Shown piece by piece: positions 1-6,849 of a stretch of DNA of 18,699 bases; within the stretch, counting starts at the first letter, position 1, and every line of letters begins with the position of its first letter. The stretch lies in contig JAMOVF010000166.1 in the NCBI GenBank assembly GCA_027061625.1, forward strand, positions 1 to 18,699. Reading direction: 5' to 3'. This DNA comes from Deltaproteobacteria bacterium (GTDB lineage: Bacteria; Desulfobacterota; Dissulfuribacteria; Dissulfuribacterales; JALVPX01). The position numbers were made by a program, and so were the translations under genes. Below the pieces are notes generated by a model. It had not been told where the DNA came from and ran no database searches. It was given only the letters and a program-made list of their open reading frames with translations.

Positions 1-307
1 GAAGGCGCGTAAGGCCATGATAAAGATACCAATGAAAGGTAACACGTTGCCGCATGAAGTGATCGGCCACTTTGGAGCAGGCAGTGTTCTGTTAAAACCA
101 GCTTCCCCTGGTACGGGTGTTATTGCTGGCGCTGTGGTACGTGCCATTATGGAGGCTGCCGGCATTCAAGATATCTTGACCAAATGTATAGGCACAAATA
201 ATCCTCACAATGTTGTGCGAGCAACATTTAAGGGCTTTGAAGATCTGATACAATCAACGGCTATCACTAATGCTAGAAAGCATAAAGCTGAACAAAAGGC
301 CGCCTGA
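1..307 (+). CDS. rpsE: 30S ribosomal protein S5 (uS5), 3' part
   Basis: This is the C-terminal half of ribosomal protein S5, a small-subunit protein that acts in translational accuracy. The reading frame is open from base 2 and the start lies upstream of the window. The visible part has the S5 C-terminal domain signature: a Gly/Ala-rich stretch with GTGVIAGAVVRAIMEAAGI, then IGTNNPHNVVRATFKGF and a basic tail. The stop is TGA at 305-307. The internal ATG at 17 is not the start, because conserved S5 sequence continues upstream of it. The next gene is rplO, only 25 bases downstream; the usual rpmD (L30) is absent between them. Certain as to family. Confidence 0.96.
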   Translation, partial: KARKAMIKIPMKGNTLPHEVIGHFGAGSVLLKPASPGTGVIAGAVVRAIMEAAGIQDILTKCIGTNNPHNVVRATFKGFEDLIQSTAITNARKHKAEQKAA

Positions 308-332
308 AAAACGTAACTGGAGAAGTTGCACC

Positions 333-788
333 ATGATTACACTGGATAAATTGCATCCCCACAAAGGAGCAAAAAGGAATAAAAAACGATTGGGCCGTGG
401 AAGGGCCTCTGGCTTAGGTAAGACAGCAGGTAAAGGTATGAAAGGCCAGAAGTCACGCTCTGGCGGTGGTGTGCGTCCAGGTTTTGAGGGCGGACAAATG
501 CCAATATATCGCCAGCTTCCCAAAAGGGGTTTTAAAAATCCTTTTAGGAAAATTTTTGGCATTATTAATGTCGGCGCTCTTGAGGAAAAAGGCCTGGAAG
601 GCCAGGTTGATCTAGCACGTTTAAAAGAGCTAGGCATGATTGGCAAAAGATATTCTCTGCTAAAGATATTGGGAGAAGGAGAATTGAAGACACCCCTGGA
701 GATAAAAGCTCATGCCGTAAGCAAGACAGCAAGGGCCAAAATCGAAGCTGCTGGTGGCAAAATTGAAATTTTAGGTGATGAGGCATAG
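333..788 (+). CDS. rplO: 50S ribosomal protein L15 (uL15)
   Basis: L15 is a late-assembly protein of the large ribosomal subunit. The predicted protein has 151 residues, normal for the family. It begins MITLDKLHPHKGAKRNKKRL and has the basic Gly-rich N-terminal extension (LGRGRASGLGKTAGKGMKGQ, then SRSGGGVRPGFEGGQMP) and a globular C-terminal half that ends in a KIEAAGGKIEIL-type strand. The frame is open further upstream, but the ATG at 333 gives the conserved N-terminus and follows a GGAG at 319-322. It lies between rpsE and secY, the usual spc-operon position except for the missing rpmD. Its stop codon overlaps the SD sequence of secY. Confidence 0.96.
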   Translation: MITLDKLHPHKGAKRNKKRLGRGRASGLGKTAGKGMKGQKSRSGGGVRPGFEGGQMPIYRQLPKRGFKNPFRKIFGIINVGALEEKGLEGQVDLARLKELGMIGKRYSLLKILGEGELKTPLEIKAHAVSKTARAKIEAAGGKIEILGDEA

Positions 789-797
789 GAGAATATA

Positions 798-2108
798 GTG
801 CTCAAGGGTGTTGAGGGCCTGGGACAGGTCCCCGAATTGCGGAGAAGAATACTTTTTACCCTGGCTTTTTTAGCCATTTATAGAATTGGCGTTCAAATTC
901 CAGCCCCTGGTATTGATGCAGAGGCACTGGCTTCATTTTTTGCTAGAAGTCAGGGTACCCTTTTCGGTCTCTTTGACATGTTTTCTGGTGGTGCCTTAAA
1001 GCGGCTTTCTATTTTCGCCCTTGGTATAATGCCATATATTAGCGCCTCAATCATTTTGCAACTTCTGCAGGTTGCCGTACCGCATTTAGAGCAATTGAAA
1101 AAGGAAGGTGAAGCAGGCCGCCGCAAGATAAGCCAATATACCCGTTATGGTACTGTTGTTCTTAGTATGATACAGGGGTTGGGTATTGCTATAGGGCTTG
1201 AGAGTATGACATCTCCTGCTGGAATACCGGTTGTTGCTATGCCAGGCTGGGGATTCAGGCTTATCACAGCGCTTACACTCATGTCAGGAACAGTGTTTCT
1301 GATGTGGTTGGGTGAACAAATTACTGAACGCGGTATTGGTAATGGCATATCTATGATAATTTTTGCAGGTATTGTCGCTAGAATGCCCTCAGCTATTATT
1401 AATACTTTTAGACTTGTCCGTACAGGAGAGCTTCATCCAGCACTTTTGCTCTTTCTTATAATAATGATGGTGGCTGTTATAGCCTTTATCTGTTTTATGG
1501 AGCGGGCTCACAGGAGAATACCAATCCAATATGCCAGAAGAGTAGTAGGTAGACGGGTATATGGTGGGCAGAGCACCCATCTGCCACTTAAAGTAAATAC
1601 GGCAGGAGTTATACCTCCAATTTTTGCTTCTTCCATAATGATGTTTCCTGCTACAATTGCTAATTTTGCCAGAGTACCCTGGATGGAATCCATTTCTCAG
1701 GCTTTAAGGCCGGGTAATCCCATTTATGAAGCCTTATTCGTGGCTTTTATTATATTTTTCTGCTATTTTTATACAGCTATAACCTTTAATCCTTCAGATA
1801 TGGCAGAGAATTTAAAAAAATATGGCGGCTATATCCCTGGAATTCGGCCTGGTAGAAGGACAGCAGAATATATTGACAAAGTGCTAACCAGAATTACGTT
1901 GATAGGCGCAATTTACGTTGCAGGAATCTGCGTGTTGCCAGATATCTTGATATCCAAATTGAACGTGCCTTTCTACTTTGGAGGCACGGCTTTACTTATT
2001 GTGGTTGGTGTGGCAATGGATACTATGGGGCAGATAGAGTCACATCTGATTACGAGAAGTTATGATGGTTTTGTAAAAGGCGCTAGAATAAAAGGCCGTA
2101 GAGGCTAA
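798..2108 (+). CDS. secY: Protein translocase subunit SecY
   Basis: SecY is the channel-forming subunit of the SecYEG translocase in the inner membrane; it exports unfolded proteins and inserts membrane proteins. The product has 436 residues, the usual length. Ten hydrophobic segments can be followed, the first at about residues 18-37. Family motifs include VQIPAPGID (32-40), the plug-region FDMFSGGALKRLSIFALGIMPYI (in part, 59-81), GIGNGIS (179-185) and the cytosolic loop GIRPGRRTAEYIDKV (348-362), which contains the Arg of loop C5 that binds SecA and ribosomes. The start is GTG at 798; an AGGAG at 787-791 that overlaps the rplO stop sits 6 bases before it. Translation is therefore probably coupled to rplO. 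Confidence 0.97.
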   Translation: MLKGVEGLGQVPELRRRILFTLAFLAIYRIGVQIPAPGIDAEALASFFARSQGTLFGLFDMFSGGALKRLSIFALGIMPYISASIILQLLQVAVPHLEQLKKEGEAGRRKISQYTRYGTVVLSMIQGLGIAIGLESMTSPAGIPVVAMPGWGFRLITALTLMSGTVFLMWLGEQITERGIGNGISMIIFAGIVARMPSAIINTFRLVRTGELHPALLLFLIIMMVAVIAFICFMERAHRRIPIQYARRVVGRRVYGGQSTHLPLKVNTAGVIPPIFASSIMMFPATIANFARVPWMESISQALRPGNPIYEALFVAFIIFFCYFYTAITFNPSDMAENLKKYGGYIPGIRPGRRTAEYIDKVLTRITLIGAIYVAGICVLPDILISKLNVPFYFGGTALLIVVGVAMDTMGQIESHLITRSYDGFVKGARIKGRRG

Positions 2109-2123
2109 TTGAAGGTAAAAGAG

Positions 2124-2136
2124 CCCTGTTGCAGGG
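2124..2136 (+). promoter_or_regulatory. Small hairpin covering the map ribosome binding site
   Basis: CCCTG at 2124-2128 can pair with CAGGG at 2132-2136 around a three-base TTG loop. The right arm includes most of AGGGG (2133-2137), the only SD-like sequence in front of the GTG start of map at 2150. No run of T follows, so it is not a terminator. It may lower initiation at map or shield it from coupling to secY. The structure is seen; the role is inference, and five base pairs can occur by chance. Confidence 0.3.
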
Positions 2137-2149
2137 GCCTAATAATCTT

Positions 2150-2929
2150 GTGAAAAAAAAACTACCTGGTAAAAGTGGTATAATTTTAAAGGCCGATTGG
2201 GAAATTGATATATTGCGCAAGGCCAATTCGATAGTTGCTAAGGTCTTGCAAATGTTAAAAGGGCAACTTAGCGAAGGTATAACTACCTATGAATTAGACA
2301 AATTGGCTGAGAATGAAATCAAAAAATGCGGTGGAAGCCCAGCATTTAAAGGATATAAAGGTTATCCAGCCAGTTTGTGCATTTCGATAAATGAAGAAGT
2401 AGTTCATGGCATCCCTAAAAAGGACAAGGTGCTAAAATCAGGCGACTTGGTCAGTATGGACATAGGGGTTGTGTACGACGGATATGTTGGGGATGCTGCT
2501 TTGAGCGCTACAGTAGGAGCTCCTTCCAAAGAGGCTGCAGATCTAATTGCAGTGACTGAAGGGGCCTTGATAAAAGGTATAACTCAGGCGCGGCCCAAAA
2601 ATAGGCTTGGGGATATATCTCATGCAATTCAGCGTCATGTTGAAAATGCTGGATATAGTGTGGTAAAGCAGTTTGTGGGTCATGGTATTGGCAAATCCCT
2701 TCATGAGCCGCCTGAAATCCCTAATTTCGGGCGAAAGGGTCGGGGGCCAGTATTAAAGCCTGGAATGGTGTTAGCAATAGAACCAATGGTCAACATTGGT
2801 TCTGGTGACGTGAAAATTTTGGATGATGGATGGACAGCAGTGACCGCGGATGGATCACTGTCAGCTCATTTTGAGCATTCAGTAGCGATAACAAAAAAGG
2901 GGCCCGTGATTTTAAGTGTTCCAGATTAA
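2150..2929 (+). CDS. map: Methionine aminopeptidase, type I
   Basis: This enzyme removes the initiator methionine from nascent proteins. From the GTG at 2150 it has 259 residues, normal for type I bacterial enzymes, and lacks a zinc-finger N-terminal extension. The five metal ligands are in place: Asp104 (VSMDIG), Asp115 (VGDAAL), His178 (VGHGIGKSLHEPP), Glu211 (LAIEPM) and Glu242 (FEHSVAI). The frame is also open from a TTG at 2129, but that codon lies in a hairpin loop and lacks a good SD sequence; the GTG has AGGGG 12 bases upstream. The start is therefore only moderately sure. It sits directly after secY, without the adk often found between them. A run of nine A residues follows the start codon. 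Confidence 0.93.
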   Translation: MKKKLPGKSGIILKADWEIDILRKANSIVAKVLQMLKGQLSEGITTYELDKLAENEIKKCGGSPAFKGYKGYPASLCISINEEVVHGIPKKDKVLKSGDLVSMDIGVVYDGYVGDAALSATVGAPSKEAADLIAVTEGALIKGITQARPKNRLGDISHAIQRHVENAGYSVVKQFVGHGIGKSLHEPPEIPNFGRKGRGPVLKPGMVLAIEPMVNIGSGDVKILDDGWTAVTADGSLSAHFEHSVAITKKGPVILSVPD

Positions 2930-2966
2930 TTAATGGATTAGGGTTCTTTTAGAGAAGGCGAAGAAA

Positions 2967-3185
2967 ATGGCAAAGGCAGACGCAATACAGGTGGAAGGCA
3001 AGGTTATAGAGACATTGCCCAATGCCATGTTTAGGGTTGAGTTGGACAATGGCCACAAGGTCTTGGCCCATATTTCTGGCAAAATGCGCATGCATTATAT
3101 AAGAATATTGCCAGGGGACAGGGTGACTGTGGAATTGTCTCCTTATGATCTAACGCGAGGCAGAGTAATATATAGAGCAAAATAG
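2967..3185 (+). CDS. infA: Translation initiation factor IF-1
   Basis: IF-1 binds the ribosomal A site during initiation, together with IF-2 and IF-3. The 72-residue product is exactly the family length and is a single OB-fold. Recognisable parts are MAKADAIQVEGKVIETLPNA, then MFRVELDNGH, the HISGKMRMHYIRILPGD segment and the ending SPYDLTRGRVIYRAK. The ATG at 2967 follows an AGAAGG SD sequence. It is located between map and rpmJ, as in many bacteria at the spc/alpha operon boundary. Confidence 0.97.
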   Translation: MAKADAIQVEGKVIETLPNAMFRVELDNGHKVLAHISGKMRMHYIRILPGDRVTVELSPYDLTRGRVIYRAK

Positions 3186-3221
3186 TTATTTAAAGACTAT
3201 TGACGATAAGGAGTGCTTGAA

Positions 3222-3335
3222 ATGAAAGTCAGGGCATCAGTCAAAAGAAGGTGTAAAGACTGCAAAGTTATCCGCCGCAAAGGTATAGTACGGGTGATTT
3301 GCAAAAATAAAAGACACAAGCAGCGTCAAGGTTAA
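3222..3335 (+). CDS. rpmJ: 50S ribosomal protein L36 (bL36), zinc-binding form
   Basis: This is a 37-residue gene: MKVRASVKRRCKDCKVIRRK, continuing GIVRVICKNKRHKQRQG. It is the small basic L36 protein of the large subunit. Cys11, Cys14, Cys27 and His32 form the C-x2-C-x12-C-x4-H zinc ribbon, so this is the zinc-containing (C+) version and not the zinc-free paralogue expressed under zinc starvation in some bacteria. A GGAG lies at 3209-3212 upstream of the ATG. The position between infA and rpsM is canonical and its length is standard. Confidence 0.96.
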   Translation: MKVRASVKRRCKDCKVIRRKGIVRVICKNKRHKQRQG

Positions 3336-3346
3336 TAGGGGGAACA

Positions 3347-3721
3347 ATGGCACGAATAGCTGGTGTTGATTTACCAAAAAATAAGCGCTTAGAAATAGCG
3401 CTTACCTATATTTATGGTATCGGCCGTACATCTGCTCAGAAGATTCTGGATAAGGCGGGAATCCCTTGGGATAAGAAGACCGACGAGCTTACTGATAGCG
3501 ATATAACCGCAATTAGAAAGATTATAGATAGTGAATATAAGGTAGAAGGAGATTTAAGACGAGAAATCTCAATGAATATCAAGCGGCTTATGGATCTTGG
3601 ATGCTATAGAGGGCTGCGGCATCGTCGAGGTTTGCCTGTGCGTGGCCAGCGTACTTCTACAAATGCACGTACACGTAAGGGTCCAAGAAGAGCTGCTATC
3701 AAGAAAAAGAAGAAGACATAA
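3347..3721 (+). CDS. rpsM: 30S ribosomal protein S13 (uS13)
   Basis: S13 is a small-subunit head protein that contacts L5 and the P-site tRNA in the intersubunit bridge. The 124 residues match the family. The product begins MARIAGVDLPKNKRLEIALT, has the helix-two-turn-helix YIYGIGRTSAQKIL, and the C-terminal tRNA-contacting segment YRGLRHRRGLPVRGQRT followed by NARTRKGP and a lysine-rich end. The start ATG follows an AGGGGGA SD sequence. It is the first gene of the usual alpha-operon block rpsM-rpsK-rpsD-rpoA-rplQ. Confidence 0.97.
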   Translation: MARIAGVDLPKNKRLEIALTYIYGIGRTSAQKILDKAGIPWDKKTDELTDSDITAIRKIIDSEYKVEGDLRREISMNIKRLMDLGCYRGLRHRRGLPVRGQRTSTNARTRKGPRRAAIKKKKKT

Positions 3722-3738
3722 AGGGAGGAGTTTGTTAA

Positions 3739-4125
3739 ATGGCCCGGCCAAGACGGGGAAAAAGAAAAGAAAAAAAGAATATTCCTGAAGGGATAGCCCA
3801 TATACAGGCTACTTTCAATAATACTATAGTCAATATTACAGATAAGCAGGGGAATACGATTGCTTGGGCCAGTGCAGGCACTCAGGGGTTTAAAGGTTCC
3901 CGGAAAGGCACTCCTTTTGCCGCCCAATTAGCAGCTGAAAATGCTGCTAAAAAAGCGGCAGAGCATGGAGTAAGAAGCGTTGAAGTGCATATTAATGGCC
4001 CGGGTTCTGGTAGAGAGGCCGCTTTGAGGGCATTGCAACTGGCAGGCTTTCAGATAACAGTAATCAAAGATGTTACCCCAATACCTCATAATGGATGTCG
4101 GCCTCCTAAGAGAAGACGCGTCTAA
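3739..4125 (+). CDS. rpsK: 30S ribosomal protein S11 (uS11)
   Basis: S11 lies on the platform of the small subunit near the mRNA exit. The product has 128 residues, with a basic N-terminus (MARPRRGKRKEKKNIPEGIA), the conserved core containing ATFNNTIVNITDKQGNTIAW and SAGTQGFKGSRKGTPFAAQ, and the typical end DVTPIPHNGCRPPKRRRV. A GGGAGGAG SD sequence lies at 3723-3730, after the rpsM stop. Nothing unusual is seen. Confidence 0.97.
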   Translation: MARPRRGKRKEKKNIPEGIAHIQATFNNTIVNITDKQGNTIAWASAGTQGFKGSRKGTPFAAQLAAENAAKKAAEHGVRSVEVHINGPGSGREAALRALQLAGFQITVIKDVTPIPHNGCRPPKRRRV

Positions 4126-4157
4126 ATAATTTAGGATCAGGAAAACGGAGGAAAGTT

Positions 4158-4784
4158 TTGGCACGATATACAGGACCACGTTGTCGTCTTTGCAGAAGAG
4201 AAGGAACAAAACTTTTTTTGAAGGGCGACAGATGCTATTCGGATAGATGTGCATTTGAGAGAAGGAGTTATGCTCCAGGTCAGCATGGACAGGCTCGGAT
4301 AAAAGTTTCAGACTATGGTATCAGGCTTAGAGAGAAGCAGCGGGTGCGTCGTATGTATGGCATCCAGGAGAAGCAGTTCCGTCGTTACTTTGATTGGGCC
4401 GATCGTCAAAAAGGAGTCACAGGTACTAATCTTCTTGTACTGCTTGAGCGTCGTTTAGATAATGTGGTTTATCGGCTTGGATTTGCTGATTCTAGGGCTC
4501 AAGCTCGTCAGCTAGTTACTCATCGTCATTTTTTGGTAAACGGCAAAATGGTTAACATACCATCTTATTTGGTTAAGGTGGGAGATGTGATTGAGGTAGC
4601 TGAAAAGAGCAAAGAGATCCTCCCCATTAAGACTGCCCAAGAGGCTTTGGCCCGCCGGGGTGTACCAGAGTGGCTTGAATTGGATGCAGAGAAATTAAAG
4701 GGAACTGTGAAATCATTCCCCGAAAGAAGTCACATAACCATGCCAATCCAAGAACAATTAATTGTAGAGTTTTATTCAAAATAG
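4158..4784 (+). CDS. rpsD: 30S ribosomal protein S4 (uS4), zinc-binding form
   Basis: S4 is a primary 16S rRNA binder that nucleates small-subunit assembly; in E. coli it also represses the alpha operon, which is not shown here. The product has 208 residues. The start is a TTG at 4158, chosen because GGAGGAAAG (4148-4156) precedes it and it gives the conserved N-terminus MARYTGPRCRLCRREGTKLF. Cys9, Cys12, Cys26 and Cys31 make the four-cysteine zinc site of C+ type S4. The S4 RNA-binding domain follows at about residues 97-160 (RRLDNVVYRLGFADSRAQAR, then QLVTHRHFLVNGK). The C-terminus is ITMPIQEQLIVEFYSK, typical of the family. Confidence 0.96.
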   Translation: MARYTGPRCRLCRREGTKLFLKGDRCYSDRCAFERRSYAPGQHGQARIKVSDYGIRLREKQRVRRMYGIQEKQFRRYFDWADRQKGVTGTNLLVLLERRLDNVVYRLGFADSRAQARQLVTHRHFLVNGKMVNIPSYLVKVGDVIEVAEKSKEILPIKTAQEALARRGVPEWLELDAEKLKGTVKSFPERSHITMPIQEQLIVEFYSK

Positions 4785-4815
4785 AGATCGGCAAGGCAGA
4801 TCAAGAGAAAAGGAT

Positions 4816-5898
4816 ATGGCCAATAAAAAAGATTCAACAACCACCGAAGCAGCAGTGGAACAAACTCTCTTTTATCACAATTGGAGGGATTTGATCCAGC
4901 CTAAAAAACTAAAGGTTGATCCAGACACCCATACTGAGAGTTATGGTAAGTTCTCATGTGAACCTTTAGAGCGAGGGTTTGGTACAACCCTTGGTAATGC
5001 TTTAAGGCGAGTGCTTTTATCCTCACTTCAGGGGGCCGCAATTGTTTCTGTGAAGATTGATGGTGTGCTCCATGAGCTATCCAGTGTCACAGGAGTGTTG
5101 GAAGATGTGACCGACATTATTTTAAATTTGAAAGGCGTAAAGCTTCGATTGTTCCAGGATGAAGCAAAGCCTTTGCTTATCGAGAAGGATGGCAAGGGTA
5201 AGGTTACAGCTGGTGACATCATAGCTCCTGAAGGTGGAGTAGAGGTTTTAAATCCCGACCATCATATTTGCACTGTAACAGGGGATGAAGGCATCAGGAT
5301 GGAAATGATTTGTAAATGGGGTAAAGGTTATGTCCCAGCTGAACGAAATAAAGATCCTGATCAGCCTATTGGAACTATTGCTATAGATGCGCTTTTTTCT
5401 CCTATAGAAAAAGTTAAATTTGTTGTAAGTCAGGCAAGGGTGGGGCAAATAGCAGATTATGATAAATTGGTTTTAGAGGTTTGGACAGATGGTAGCGTCA
5501 AACCAGAAGATGCCATTGCATACGCTGCTAAGATACTTAAAGAACAGCTCACCATTTTCATCAATTTTGATGAGAAGGAAGAGCCTGATGAGGAAAAACA
5601 GGATTTTGACTTTGAAGGTTTAAATAAATATTTGAACAGAAAAATTGATGAGTTAGAATTTTCTGTTCGTTCTGCCAATTGTTTGAAAAACGCCAATATC
5701 CATTATATTGGAGAGTTGGTGCAAAAAACAGAGCAGGAGATGCTGAAGACCAAAAACTTTGGCAGAAAATCTCTAAAAGAAATCAAAGAAATTTTGGGAG
5801 AAATGGGACTTGAGCTTGGTATGAAGCTTGAGGGTTGGACACCTCCCAAAGAAGAATCTACAGAAGAAGAAACAAAAAAAGAGGTTAAAAAATCATGA
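4816..5898 (+). CDS. rpoA: DNA-directed RNA polymerase subunit alpha
   Basis: Alpha dimerises to start assembly of RNA polymerase, and its C-terminal domain contacts UP elements and activators. The product has 360 residues, against 329 in E. coli. The N-terminal domain contains EPLERGFGTTLGNALRRVLL (49-68) and the C-terminal domain RSANCLKNANIHYIGELV (285-302); Arg285 and Asn288 correspond to the E. coli DNA-contacting Arg265 and Asn268. Two extensions explain the extra length: about 20 residues at the N-terminus relative to E. coli, and a charged tail after LEGWTPP. The only in-frame start is the ATG at 4816; a purine-rich AGAGAAAAGG ends just two bases before it, an unusually short spacing. 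The stop overlaps the rplQ start (ATGA at 5895-5898), indicating translational coupling. Confidence 0.96.
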   Translation: MANKKDSTTTEAAVEQTLFYHNWRDLIQPKKLKVDPDTHTESYGKFSCEPLERGFGTTLGNALRRVLLSSLQGAAIVSVKIDGVLHELSSVTGVLEDVTDIILNLKGVKLRLFQDEAKPLLIEKDGKGKVTAGDIIAPEGGVEVLNPDHHICTVTGDEGIRMEMICKWGKGYVPAERNKDPDQPIGTIAIDALFSPIEKVKFVVSQARVGQIADYDKLVLEVWTDGSVKPEDAIAYAAKILKEQLTIFINFDEKEEPDEEKQDFDFEGLNKYLNRKIDELEFSVRSANCLKNANIHYIGELVQKTEQEMLKTKNFGRKSLKEIKEILGEMGLELGMKLEGWTPPKEESTEEETKKEVKKS

Positions 5899-6584
5899 GG
5901 CATCGCAAACGTACACGCAGGCTTGGACGTACCACTCCACATCGCCAGGCAATGATGAGAAATATGGTAGCCTCCCTCTTTCAGCATGGGCGAATTATTA
6001 CAACGGACACCAGGGCTAAAGAATTAAGGCGTTTGGCTGATAGAATGGTGACATTGGCTAAAGATGGCAGTCTTCATGCCCGCCGGCAGGCTCTGACAGT
6101 GATACGTGATAGAGATATAGTGGCAAAGCTGTTTGAGGAATTAAAACAGAAATTTGTATCGAGAAATGGTGGCTACACCAGGATAATCAAAATTGGCCCC
6201 AGGCGGGGAGATGCCGCTTTGATGTCCTATGTGGAATTGGTTACAGAGAGTCTGGAACGTCCTAAAAAGAAGAAAAAGGGTAAAGCTGCTGAAGTTGCTG
6301 CAGCCGCGGCAGGTGTAATACCTCAGGCTAAAACTGCTTCTGAGGAAGAACCCGCTGAAACTAAAGAAGAAGTCCCAAGTGAAGCTGGCCAGCCTGCAGA
6401 AGCAGAGACAGAAAAGGTTGGTGAGTCTGAACCCGAAACCAGTTCAGAAGAAGAATCTGCCGCTGCCGAAGAAGCATCTGAAAGCAGTGATGAATCGGTG
6501 GAAACTGAGGACTCTGTTCAGGAGGAAGAACAAGATCAACCTGAACAAAGAGAAACTCCAAAAGATGATGACAACACTCAATAA
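5895..6584 (+). CDS. rplQ: 50S ribosomal protein L17 (bL17) with long acidic C-terminal tail
   Basis: L17 is a large-subunit protein near the peptide exit. Residues 1-121 are an ordinary L17: MRHRKRTRRLGRTTPHRQAM, MVASLFQHGRIITTDTRAKE, GGYTRIIKIGPRRGDAALMS and YVELV. A lysine patch (124-128) and an alanine run follow, then an acidic, Ser/Pro-rich tail from about residue 148 to 229 in which about 33 of 82 residues are Glu or Asp. The usual length in most bacteria is about 120-130 residues, so this protein is about 100 longer. The tail is in the same open frame with no sign of frameshift, and two terminators follow it. It resembles no folded domain I know. The gene is the last of the alpha operon and overlaps rpoA by four bases. 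Confidence 0.94.
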   Translation: MRHRKRTRRLGRTTPHRQAMMRNMVASLFQHGRIITTDTRAKELRRLADRMVTLAKDGSLHARRQALTVIRDRDIVAKLFEELKQKFVSRNGGYTRIIKIGPRRGDAALMSYVELVTESLERPKKKKKGKAAEVAAAAAGVIPQAKTASEEEPAETKEEVPSEAGQPAEAETEKVGESEPETSSEEESAAAEEASESSDESVETEDSVQEEEQDQPEQRETPKDDDNTQ

Positions 6585-6661
6585 TCAATAGAAAAATTTA
6601 CTGAAAAGGTGGAAATAACAATAAATAGTATATTCAGATTGTTAAACCTTTTAAATCCGCT

Positions 6662-6690
6662 TTGACACTTTTGGATTCCCAAGATATTTT
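6662..6690 (+). promoter_or_regulatory. Candidate sigma-70 promoter in front of a terminator
   Basis: TTGACA at 6662-6667 and TATTTT at 6685-6690 are separated by 17 bases, the ideal spacing. The -35 is a perfect match and the -10 matches at four of six positions. Transcription would begin near 6698 and meet the intrinsic terminator at 6722-6762, giving an RNA of about 65 bases. No ORF fits there. The spacer contains a short inverted repeat (TTGG-ATTC-CCAA, 6671-6682). AT-rich DNA can give promoter-like matches by chance. Confidence 0.35.
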
Positions 6691-6721
6691 CTAACCCAAT
6701 TAAAAATTATCAGGCTATGAT

Positions 6722-6762
6722 AGCCCTCACAAAGCAGTTAGAGCTTTCTGAGGGCTTTTTTT
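6722..6762 (+). terminator. Rho-independent terminator of the alpha operon
   Basis: AGCCCTCA (6722-6729) pairs with TGAGGGCT (6749-6756). Inside a C-C mismatch, AAAGC (6731-6735) pairs with GCTTT (6743-6747) around the loop AGTTAGA. Seven T residues (6756-6762) follow, so it is oriented for + strand transcription. It lies 137 bases after the rplQ stop and is the natural end of the ribosomal protein operon. Confidence 0.9.
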
Positions 6763-6803
6763 GTGGTAAAAATGGGGGGTTATGGGTAGGGTCGTTGTTT
6801 TTG

Positions 6804-6836
6804 CCCTGGGGGACGATTGCCCCCCAGGGTTTTTTT
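6804..6836 (+). terminator. Second rho-independent terminator
   Basis: CCCTGGGGG (6804-6812) pairs perfectly with CCCCCAGGG (6821-6829) around the loop ACGATTGC. Seven T residues (6830-6836) follow. This GC-rich nine-pair stem is a strong + strand terminator placed 41 bases after the first, and probably keeps ribosomal-operon transcription from running into the convergent CLC gene. On the - strand the same stem has no good T run, so it would be at best a weak stop for the CLC transcript. Confidence 0.88.
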
Positions 6837-6849
6837 GCCTTGATCAATT

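Noticed and set aside
2129..2149. TTG start for map at 2129
   Set aside because: The codon lies in a hairpin loop, its nearest SD-like sequence is 13 bases away, and the seven extra residues are not conserved in the family.
2153..2161. Run of nine A residues just after the map start, a possible phase-variation or slippage site
   Set aside because: map is an essential housekeeping gene and the frame is intact; a lysine-rich N-terminus explains the run.
6379..6591. Lysine-rich ORF of 70 codons in another frame inside rplQ
   Set aside because: It is the frame-shifted reading of the GAA/GAG-rich acidic tail, which automatically gives Lys/Arg codons. It has no SD sequence and no recognisable features.
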